Assembly: GCF_030272615.1 (NCBI RefSeq)
Contig: NC_081409.1
Coordinates: 879,131,220-879,195,219, forward strand
DNA: 64,000 nt
Origin: Cryptomeria japonica
Lineage: Eukaryota; Streptophyta; Pinopsida; Cupressales; Cupressaceae
Direction: 5' to 3'
Both the position numbers and the translations under genes were made by a program. Each line of letters begins with the position of its first letter. Within the stretch, counting starts at the first letter, position 1. Shown here in pieces: positions 34,649 through 44,665 of this stretch. The notes beneath the pieces are model-generated. The model was not told where the DNA came from. It searched no databases and worked only from the letters and a program-made list of their open reading frames with translations.

Positions 34649-36178
34649 AAGATTGCTATGGAGGAAGAAATGGCAGCTTTGAAAAAGAATGATACATGGG
34701 ATCTTGTACCATTGCCTGAAGGATGAAAACCTGTTGGTTGTAAATGGGTGTTCAAGAAAAAGATTGGTTCAGATGGAAGCATTGAGAAGTATAAAGCAAG
34801 GTTGGTTGCAAAAGGCTACTCTCAGGTTGAGGGTGTTGATTACGGTGAGATATTTTCTCCTGTTGCAAAAATGACGTCCATTAGATTTTTGCTTTCTATT
34901 GCTACTGCTTATGATTTAGAGGTTGAGCAAATGGATGTGAAAACTGCTTTCCTTCATGGTGATTTGGAGGAAGATATTTATATGACACAGCCGGAGCACT
35001 ATGTGGTGAAAGGCAAAAATAATTTGGTCTGTAAATTGAAGAAATCTTTGTATGGCCTCAAACAAAGTCCTAGGATGTGGTACCAGAAATTTGATACATA
35101 TGTGTTGAGTTTGGGATTTGAACGTTCTAAATCAGATCACTGTGTTTATTATAAATCTTATGGTGATCATTTCTTATTCATTGCATTGTATGTTGATGAT
35201 ATGTTATTCATTGGTAAAGGGAAAGGTATGATTTCAGAACTGAAGTCTCAGCTCGCTACTAAATTTGAAATTAAAGATCTTGGTGCAGCAAAGCACATTC
35301 TTGGGATGGAAATTAGAAGAGATAGGGTGAACAGAAAGCTATGGCTAGGCCAGAGTAAGTATGTGAATTCAGTGTTACAAAGGTTCAACATGCAGAATTG
35401 TAGACCATTGAGTGTTCCTTTTACAGTTGGAATGAAACTATCTATTTCAGATTGTCCTACATCCCCATTGGAGATGGAAGACATGAGCAGAGTGCCTTAC
35501 CAAAGTGCAGGTGGAAGCTTGATGTATGCTATGGTCTGTACTAGACCAGACATTGCCCAAGCAGTGGGAGTACTTTCTAGATATATGTCTAATCCTGGTA
35601 GAGTTCATTGGGATGCAGTCAAAAGAGTCTTTAGATATTTGAAGGGTACTTTAGAGTATTCTTTGTGTTATCATGGTAATTCAGTTGGAGACATGACTTC
35701 CCTTGATATCCATGGTTATGTGGATTCAGATTGGGCAGGTGATATTGATAGCAGAAGATCCACCAGTGCTTATGTGTTTACTTTGTTTGGTGGTGCAATT
35801 AGTTGGATGAGTAAGCGATAGGCTGTGGTTGCTTTATCCACTACTGAAGCAGAGTATATGGCAGCTACTCATGCTTGTAAAGAGGCCATTTGGCTTAAGA
35901 GACTGTGTTCGGATATTGGAATAAAACAAGGTTCAGTGACAATTTACTATGACAGTCAGAGTGCAATTAGCCTAGCTAAGAACCCGACATTTCATGCCCG
36001 GACCAAACATATTGATGTTCAGTATCATTTTGTTAGAGATATGGTCGAAGATGGTAGGGTGAAGCTGGTTAAGGTGGAAACTTTGATGAATGTTGCAGAT
36101 GCTTTAACTAAGGCTGTGAGCACAGAGAAGTTGAGATGGTGTTAAGAGTCTATGGGCCTTATGGCCCCTAGCAATTGA
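34649..36178 (+). pseudogene. array unit B: copia reverse transcriptase and RNase H
   Basis: TGA at 34724-34726 (shared). Then a 357-codon frame from 34748: [44 protein letters not shown] and RNase [15 protein letters not shown]. It ends at TAG 35819-35821, a stop shared with unit A but not C. The frame continues as VALSTTEAEYMAATHACKEA and TKHIDVQYHFVRDM to TAA at about 36143. The catalytic RT motif is intact. Confidence 0.92.
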
Positions 36179-36234
36179 TTCATTGTGTTGACATTCCCTT
36201 CCGCTCTTGCAAGGTGTTCGACAAGTGGGAGATA

Positions 36235-37127
36235 TGTTGGGAAAAATGGTGTCTCAACCTTGCATTTATGTGAGGTTACTATTTATAGTAAGTTTTTATT
36301 TGAGCATGAAATGGTGCGAAACTCTCCCTGAAGCTTCTAGTTGGCTAGATAAGCATTCCGATAAAGTTTCGTCGCAAGGTCACAGCTAGTTTTGAAGATA
36401 TTAAAGTTTTCGTCTTGGAGGGGTGCAATAAAATGTTTAAACTTAATTTTGGGGACTTTAGAGGCTCCGAAATGCCCTGAAAAGTGGCCGTAACCGGCGA
36501 AGTGGGTTGCGACGTGATAGAGCACTTCGCGAAATTTCCGGCGCTTCAAACGGTTCGTCAATCGGACACCCGGTTCTCAAGTTATGGCCTCCGGAAGTTT
36601 GTACTCCTGAAATAGGAAAAATAATTTGTATCGGATACATAAATGAGCTGTAAAAGGGAGCAACACATGTTGATGTGTGCTTTAACATGTCATAGGGCAT
36701 CTAGAAGGGAGATAAGGTCGGCTACACCTTATTGGGTGGTTTTAGCCCATGGTTTTGTAATACCGTTTGACGGTTTCTTGTATTGTATCTCCTATTTATG
36801 AGATGTGTGAGATAGAGGTTGTGTGTAAGAGTCTTATGGCTATTGAGTTGCCTCTGAATCTCTGATTAGTGGTACTCCTGCGAAGAGCTTGCTCTGCAAG
36901 TATGTTGTAATCTGTTTTTGATTGCTGAATAAAATATTGAGCTGCTTTTGGAGGGTGGGGTTTTTCTCCCGAAAGGGTTTTCCCCACGTAAATCATTGTG
37001 TTGTGGTATGAATGTTATTATATCTATTTCTATTTTTTGTAACTGTTGTAATGATCTGAAAAGTTTTGCATTACCCTCCTCTCAAGGTTAGTGTAGGAAG
37101 TTGTCTCCAGTACTTAACTTCCTTACA
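36235..37127 (+). repeat. array LTR3
   Basis: TGTTGGGAAAAATGG...CTTCCTTACA. Shared between units B and C. Confidence 0.93.
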
Positions 37128-37251
37128 AGTGATATCAGAGCCTGATCACCTTTGGTTTCAATTGTGGGCAGTTGGGTTTTTTGAACTAATCCAGATTTGA
37201 CTGGGAGCTTGTGCAGAAGACACTTTTTGATCTTGTTGCAGGAATTTTCAC

Positions 37252-38481
37252 ATGGCGAGTTCGTCAGGGAGAATAGAGGTGGAGAAATTTAACGGAAGTA
37301 ATTTTGAGATGTGGAAGCTGAAGATGGAAGATCTGCTAATAGATCGAGATCTTTGGGATGCTATTGATGCGAATGTCCAAAGGCCCTTAGATCCTACTGC
37401 GACAGCTCAGTATGATGTTATGGACCGAAAAGCCAAGGGTATAATCAAACTATGCCTGGCAGACTCTGTTCTAATCAATGTCCATGAAGAGAACTCTGCA
37501 AAGAAGCTATGGACTAAGCTTGGTGAGATGTATCAAGTGAAATCTTTATTAAATCAAATTTTCTTAAGAAAAAAATTGTATTCCTTGAAGATGGAAGAGG
37601 GTGGACGAATTGCAGACCACCTGGAAGCATTCAATATGTTGGTGGCTCAATTAGTATCCGTCGGTATTAAGATGGACGAGGAGGAGAAATGTCAGATCTT
37701 GCTTTGTTCTTTGCTTGATTCGTGGGATTCTCTTGTTATGGCTATCGGTAGTACTTCTGTTGTTTTGAAATGTAAAGACGTGGTGGGTGCCCTACTCGGT
37801 GAAGAGATGCGAAGGAAGGTATCCATCAGTTCAAAGGAAGCCCTAACCGTTCGTGGAAGACCTGAGGAGAAAGGCAAGAAGAATGAGAAGCGCGACAAGT
37901 CCAAATCCAAAGGGAGATCAAAATCCCCTGGAAAGTCCAAAGTCATTTGCCGGAACTGCGGTAAATCGGGTCACATCCGTAAGGACTGCAAAGAAGAAAA
38001 GAAGAAAAAGAAAAAGAAAAAGTTTGATCCTGATTCTGAGTCCGACAAGGAAGATGGCGATGCATTTATTGCGGCTTTGGCGACTCATGCAGGTAATGAT
38101 GCCTGGCTAATTGACTCAGGTGCATCTTTTCATATGACTTCTAATAGAGATTGTTTTTCTGAATATGAAGGATCTAATGGAGGTAAGGTGTACTTGGGTG
38201 ATGATTCACATCTAGATATTGTTGGTCGAGGTAAAGTTAGAATCAGGTTTTCTGATGGTAGAATAAAAAGGATTAATGGTGTGCTGCATATCCCTGGATT
38301 CAAACGAAACCTTTTATCTGTGAGCAAACTGATAGATGCAGGTGTGCAGGTAGTCTTTTCTGAAGCAGGATGTAAGATGATTAAGGGTGCTATGGTAGTT
38401 GCCAGAGGTGTCAGGTTTGGCACTTTGTATAAGCTTGAAGCATACACTGTTGAGTGTAATAGCACTTCTGTAAAAAAGTAA
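37252..38481 (+). pseudogene. array unit C: copia gag and protease
   Basis: 409 codons, colinear with unit B. The knuckle reads CRNCGKSGHIRKDC (a Trp-to-Arg change outside the metal ligands). The protease DSGAS is intact. It ends at the same AAAAAAG-TAA junction as the other units. Confidence 0.92.
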
Positions 38482-38506
38482 ATCTGCGGATACTTCACTA
38501 GAAGAT

Positions 38507-39826
38507 TTGAAGGTTTCACCTTCAGCAGATGGAAATGGTTTTTGGGTACCTAAGGGTTCTCTTTCATCTGAAGCAAAGTTACCTGCAGAGAAGACTATGT
38601 TATGGCACCAGAGACTTGGCCACATTGGAGAAAAGGGTCTAAGGACCTTGAAAAATAAAAACCTTGTTGAAGGTTTGAATGACTGTAACCTTGACTTTGA
38701 TTTCTGTGAGCATTGCATTTATGGAAAACAAAACCGCGTTCAGTTTTACTCGAGTTCTCATAAAACTTGTGGTGTTTTGGATCTTATCCATTCTGATGTG
38801 TTTGGTCCAGTAGATGTCTCTTCGATTGGAAAATCCACATATTATGTTTCATTTATTGATGATTTTAGTAGAAGGACATGGGTTTATTTTCTAAAGAGTA
38901 AATCTGAAGTTTTTAGTCGTTTTAAAGAATTTAAAGCAATGGTTGAGTTGCAGACAGGAAAGAAAATAAAATGTTTGAGAACTGATAATGGCGGTGAGTT
39001 TTGCTCTAATGATTTTGATAGATTCTGTAAAGATTGTGGAATTAACAGGCAGAAGACAACTCCGTATTCTCCACAGCAGAATGGAGTTGCAGAAAGAATG
39101 AACAGGACACTGATGGAGAAGGCTAGGAGTATGTTGAGTGGTGCTGGTCTCGAACAAAATTTTTGGGCTGAAGCTGTTGCCACTGCTTGCTACCTGATTA
39201 ACAGGTCTCCTACATCAGCTCTTGTTGATAAAACGCCTATGGAAGCATGGTCAGGTCACAAGCCTTCATTGAGACATCTTAGAGTTTTTGGTTGCGAGGC
39301 ATATGCACATGTGCCAAAGGAGAAGCGAATAAAGTTGGAGAACAAGGCCGTGAAATGTATCTTCATCGGGTATAGTTATGGTGTGAAAGGATACAAGCTT
39401 TGGGACCCTGTTGCACAAAAGGTAATTCACAGTAGAAGTGTTATTTTTAGAGAAATTAAGTCTCCTTCTGTTACATTGCAGCCAGAACAGACTAAAAAAG
39501 AAGATGTGATTCAACTTCCTTCTACACCTGAAAGAGTTGAATCGAGACCCCTAGATAGGCAAGAATTTGAGGAGAGCTCGTCTAGCTCTGAATCTTCAGA
39601 AGAGGAGGAAGAACCTCCAACTCAGCTTGTTCGAAGGTCTACAAGACATAGACAACCACCTGAAAGGTATTCACCTGATGATTGGAGATGTATTTTTGCT
39701 CTGAATACTAGTGTGGATGAACCGAAATCTGTAGAAGAGGCATTAGGTATGAATGATGCAGAATCCTGGAATGATACATGGCAGAGGGTGGACGAATTGC
39801 TGTGGAGGAAGAAATGGCAGCTTTGA
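38507..39826 (+). pseudogene. array unit C: copia integrase and linker
   Basis: 439 codons, the most complete integrase of the array: WHQRLGHIGEKG, CEHCIYGKQ, HSDVFGP, RTDNGGEF, NGVAERMNRT, FGCEAYAHV, then the Ser/Glu-rich linker and RRSTRHRQPPERY. Near 39770-39802 a short piece is replaced by filler that contains 18 bases identical to the gag region (37596-37613), causing a frameshift and a stop at 39824-39826. All catalytic integrase residues are present. Confidence 0.93.
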
Positions 39827-41322
39827 AAAAGAATGATACATGGGATCTTGTACCATTGCCTGAAGGATGAAAACCTGTTGGTTGTAAATGGGTGTTCAAG
39901 AAAAAGATTGGTTCAGATGGAAGCATTGAGAAGTATAAAGCAAGGTTGGTTGCAAAAGGCTACTCTCAGGTTGAGGGTGTTGATTACGGTGAGATATTTT
40001 CTCCTGTTGCAAAAATGACGTCCATTAGATTTTTGCTTTCTATTGCTACTGCTTATGATTTAGAGGTTGAGCAAATGGATGTGAAAACTGCTTTCCTTCA
40101 TGGTGATTTGGAGAAAGATATTTATATGACACAGCCGGAGCACTATGTGGTGAAAGGCAAAAGTAATTTGGTCTGTAAATTGAAGAAATCTTTGTATGGC
40201 CTCAAACAAAGTCCTAGGATGTGGTACCAGAAATTTGATACATATGTGTTGAGTTTGGGATTTGAACGTTCTAAATCAGATCACTGTGTTTATTATAAAT
40301 CTTATGGTGATCATTTCTTATTCATTGCATTGTATGTTGATGATATGTTATTCATTGGTAAAGGGAAAGGTATGATTTCAGAACTGAAGTCTCAGCTCGC
40401 TGCTAAATTTGAAATGAAAGATCTTGGTGCAGCAAAGCACATTCTTGGGATGGAAATTAGAAGAGATAGGGTGAACAGAAAGCTATGACTAGGCCAGAGT
40501 AAGTATGTGAATTCAGTGTTACAAAGGTTCAACATGCAGAATTGTAGACCATTGAGTGTTCCTTTTACAGTTGGAATGAAACTATCTATTTCAGATTGTC
40601 CTACATCCCCATTGGAGATGGAAGACATGAGCAGAGTGCCTTACCAGAGTGCAGTTGGAAGCTTGATGTATGCTATGGTCTGTACTAGACCAGACATTGC
40701 CCAAGCAGTGGGAGTACTTTCTAGATATATGTCTAATCCTGGTAGAGTTCATTGGGATGCAGTCAAAAGAGTCTTCAGATATTTGAAGGGTACTTCAGAG
40801 TATTCTTTGTGTTATCATGGTAATTCAGTTGGAGACATGACTTCCCTTGATATCCATGGTTATGTGGATTCAGATTGGGCAGGTGATATTGATAGAAGAA
40901 GATCCACCAGTGCTTATGTGTTTACTTTGTTTGGTGGTGCAATTAGTTGGATGAGTAAGCGACAGGCTATGGTTGCTTTATCCACTACTGAAGCAGAGTA
41001 TATGGCAGCTACTCATGCTTGTAAAGAGGCCATTTGGCTTAAGAGACTATGTTTGGATATTGGAATAAAACAAGGTTCAATGACAATTTACTGTGACAGT
41101 CAGAGTGCAATTATCCTAGCTAAGAACCCGACATTTCATGCCCGGACCAAACATATTGATGTTCAGTATCATTTTGTTAGAGATATGGTCGAAGATGGTA
41201 GGGTGAAGCTGGTTAAGGTGGAAACTTTGATGAATGTTGTAGATGCTTTAACTAAGGCTGTGAGCACAGAGAAGTTCAGATGGTGTTCAGAGTCTATGGG
41301 CCTTATGGCCCCTAGCAATTGA
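39827..41322 (+). pseudogene. array unit C: copia reverse transcriptase and RNase H
   Basis: TGA at 39868-39870 is shared with A and B. The frame from 39892 (198 codons) holds RT with YVDDMLF and stops at TGA 40486-40488, where units A and B have Trp. The next frame (40507-41322, 271 codons) carries [10 protein letters not shown] and a full RNase H ([44 protein letters not shown]) to the natural stop. Unlike A and B, it has no stop at the SKRQAMVALS position. Confidence 0.92.
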
Positions 41323-41378
41323 TTCATTGTGTTGACATTCCCTTCCGCTCTTGCAAGGTGTTCGACAAGTGGGACATA

Positions 41379-42271
41379 TGTTGGGAAAAATGGTGTCTCA
41401 ACCTTGTATTTATGTGAGGTTACTATTTATAGTAAGTTTTTATTTGAGCATGAAATGGTGCGAAACTCTCCCTGAAGCTTCTGGTTGGCTAGATAAGCAT
41501 TCCGGTAAAGTTTCGTCGCAAGGTCGCAGCTAGTTTTGAAGATATTAAAGTTTTCATCTTGGAGGGGTGCAATAAAATGTTTAAACTTAATTTTGGGGAC
41601 TTTAGAGGCTCCAAAACGCCCTGAAAAGTGGCCGTAACCGGCGAAGTGGGTTGCGAGGTGATAGAGCACTTCGCGAGCTTTCCGGCGCTTCAAACGGTTC
41701 GTCAATCGGACACCCAGTTCTCAAGTTATGGCCTCCGGAAGTTTGTACTCCTGAAATAGGAAAAATAATTTGTATCGGATACATAAATGAGCTGTAAAAG
41801 GGAGCAACACGTGTTGATGTGTGCTTTAACATGTCATAGGGCATCTAGAAGGGAGATAAGGTCGGCTACACCTTATTGGGTGGTTTTAGCCCATGGTTTT
41901 GTAATAATGTTTGACGGTTTCTTGTATTGTATCTCCTATTTATGAGGTGTGTGAGATAGAGGTTGTGTGTAAGAGTCTTATGGCTATTGAGTTGCCTCTG
42001 AATCTCTGATTAGTGGTACTCCTGCGAAGAGCTTGCTCTGCAAGTATGTTGTAATTTGTTTTTGATTGCTGAATAAAATATTGAGCTACTTTTGGAGGGT
42101 GGGGTTTTTCTCCCGAAAGGGTTTTCCCCACGTAAATCATTGTGTTGTGGTATGAATGTTATTATATCTATTTCTATTTTTTGTAACTGTTGTAATGATC
42201 TGAAAAGTTTTGCATTACCCTCCTCTCAAGGTTAGTGTAGGAAGTTGTTTCCGCTACTTAACTTCCTTACA
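41379..42271 (+). repeat. array LTR4
   Basis: TGTTGGGAAAAATGG...CTTCCTTACA, followed by ATTTGGGCAC, not by a primer site. This is the right end of the array. Confidence 0.93.
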
Positions 42272-43676
42272 ATTTGGGCACTTAAAAAGAACCACAACAA
42301 AAATCTTTCCTTGCTTTCATAGGAGAAAACTTTCCTTTGGGTTGCTAAAAAGAACGAACAAACTTTCTATTTTTGCAAAATGAGCTTGGAAAGGAACCCC
42401 ACCATCCTTTGGTGTATAAAAGGATCAATCTTTTAAATTTTTGCAAGGAAAAAAAATCACACTTGTCTAAATTTTGTTTTCAAGTTATAGAGGGTAGTCC
42501 TTCCCCTTTTATCAATTTATTTTGTTGACGAAAAATCAAAATTTTTCTTTGTTGACCAGGTTCCTTTACTAGATCAGATAATCATTGATTTGATGGGATA
42601 AAATGAACATCATGTTTTTGTGGAGCAATATCTCCATATAGATTTTACCAAATCATTTCAATAAAAGGTTAAAAATAACACTTGTGTGCTTTGATTCGAA
42701 AGTGGAAGGAATATGCTCTCCCCTTAACTGGGTGATCAAAAAGCCAGACCACTCTTACGCTTTCAGTGTTTATTGCATTAAAACCTTTAGCAGGCCTACC
42801 CTCCTAAGGAGTTGAACAACTCTTAAAGCCATTCTTTGGTCGGTGTGAGGGGAACGACCTAAGTGGGGAATGGCTTTGACGCCAAGTGTTCCAACCCACT
42901 ATAATCAAAAGGGGAAAGTGATGAAAGTCCTTTTCAATGGTTGTGTGCAGTGATTAGCCTTCCTCCAGTACCTTTACGATATAGAAAGTCTTTGTTCTAA
43001 AGGCTGGGAAGCCTCCTAAGGGATTTTATCAATGACGGCTGAACAGGTAGCCTAATTACGAACCTTAGAGATAGAAACCTTGAGTTGAGTCAGTATCCAA
43101 ATATTTATAGTATCATAGTGCAAGGGTGGGGAAGAATCCGCCCCCAAGATTACTCACCATATATCTCCAAGATAACTACTCAACTGTGAAGCGATTCACT
43201 TTGAGTTAATTTCTGGCAAAAGGCAAAAAATTGGGCACCCCCTATGGGGTGACAAGGTTGTTTGAGCTAACGGAGTATCGAGACTAGTGATCTATGGTAT
43301 TGTCGATGACCTTTGAATAAAGAGTGATTGATTTGTATTTTCTGTATCCAAACCTATTGAAACATTGGGGATTTGAACACATCCTTGCAAAACATAAACT
43401 CATTGTTTAGACTAGGCAAAATGGTTATCTCTTTTGTGTTGTGCATTCATTTCTTACTTCAGAAAATCATCTATCACAGTTGAGGAAAAATTCAAAAAAC
43501 ACAGAAAACCACCAAGTCAAAACTATCAGGGCAGTTTACCACGTAAGAGAAACATCTTAGCACTTCGGAAACACAGTTTAGCGCATGCAAGCTTCAGCAT
43601 AATGCATCAGTACTAAACTTTAGTGCATAGCCAATCCCAAGTAAACAGTTTCAAACCTTTGCACTTTCTGAAAGAA
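42272..43676 (+). other. gypsy 5' LTR remnant and leader
   Basis: No coding frame. TTGGGCACCCCCTATGGGGT at about 43231-43250 looks like a changed version of the TTTGGCGCC-type primer site that follows the 5' LTR of Tat-like elements, so the LTR would end near 43230. From about 43556 the first TTAGCGCAT-like words of the leader appear. The sequence before 43230 would be LTR, truncated on the left by the tandem array. Confidence 0.5.
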
Positions 43677-43681
43677 TTCTA
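43677..43681 (+). repeat. left target-site duplication of LARD-2 (TTCTA)
   Basis: An exact match to 52424-52428. Confidence 0.95.
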
Positions 43682-44457
43682 TGTTAGGATTCCCACGGAT
43701 ACTGAGAGGGGGGGGGGGTGAATCAGTATCTAACCAGTTAATAGATTTTCTTAACTTAAAACATGTAGAGCATATTAATACTCTGTATCGGTAAATAGAA
43801 AGTAATGCAATAAACAGAGATAAAAACAACCACATGAAAAAAAACACCATAACACAAGGATTTAACAAGGAAACCCGGTGTGGGAAAAACCTCGGTGGGA
43901 TTTGTGACCCACAATATTCACTTACTAGCCAATAAAAGAATATTACTACTACAAGAGAGGATGCACATGCAGGAAGGCCAAGTGCCTAGAGCTCACTGCT
44001 CAAATACAAAATAGGAAGTCTTACTGACTTCAAAAATGGATTATATAAATCCAGTGTCTTGTACTACTTCAAAGTAGCATCTATAATGTCAGATCCAATA
44101 CCAGTTTTTGCTCTACTTCTTATATAAACCCTTAACCTATAATTCACATAATAGGTCTGCCTTATTTTGTCTAATTGCATTCCTCTTACTTACACAAAAT
44201 GTTCTACAATGATCTCTCTTATATAAGAGTCATTTTACAACTTGCCAAGTTGGCTTACAATGATTTTACAAATAATAAACAAAATATATTACAACAAAAA
44301 TCCTGTCGGCCTCTGTGTCGGTATGCTTCCTTTCCGTGTCGGTACCGGTGTAGAGTCTGATCTTGCTAGTGCCAGTGTCATAGGATTGTAAGGTTGCCAT
44401 CAATGACAAAATCTTCAATCACCTAAAATGTCTCATTGGAGTGTGCATATGCCAACA
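43682..44457 (-). repeat. 3' LTR of LARD-2
   Basis: Plus-strand TGTTAGGATTCCC...TGCCAACA. It contains an 11-G run near 43710 and TATATAAG on the minus strand at 44218-44225. It aligns along its length with 51647-52423. Confidence 0.95.
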
Positions 44458-44665
44458 ATCTCCCCCTTTGTCATTGATGGCAACACTCATGAGAAAATTC
44501 AAAAAGTGTATCCAAAACTTGTAGTCCAAAAATTGTGTACCAAAAATATGTGAGCTCCCCCTGAGCATATAAGTCTTTTGCTGATTATTTTCTCATACTA
44601 CTACTCCCCCTTTGGCATCAATGACAAAGGTTGTCAAAGTGTCAATAGAGTTGTAGTTTTATGTC
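44458..44665 (-). other. LARD-2 3' region with polypurine tract and two further purine tracts
   Basis: On the minus strand AAAGGGGGAGATTG abuts the LTR start TGTTGGCATATG. Further G5 tracts occur at about 44553-44562 and 44602-44612. This is the same three-tract layout as in LARD-1 and the SIRE-like copia. Confidence 0.8.

Larger units (their letters stand above)
26162..42271 (+). mobile_element. tandem Tork-like copia array: four LTRs, three internal regions
   Basis: Four direct LTRs of about 893 bp (26162-27055, 31219-32110, 36235-37127, 41379-42271) alternate with three internal regions A, B and C (27056-31218, 32111-36234, 37128-41378). Each internal region starts at a primer site and ends at a polypurine tract, and neighbouring units share one LTR. 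The array has no target duplication: the left flank is GATTC, the right flank ATTTG. The left neighbour is SIRE-like RNase H and the right neighbour is gypsy leader or LTR sequence. Standard transposition does not give this layout; LTR-LTR recombination does. Confidence 0.95.

Noticed and set aside
26157-42276. A target duplication for the whole tandem array
   Set aside because: The flanks GATTC and ATTTG do not match, and shifting the borders by one or two bases does not help.
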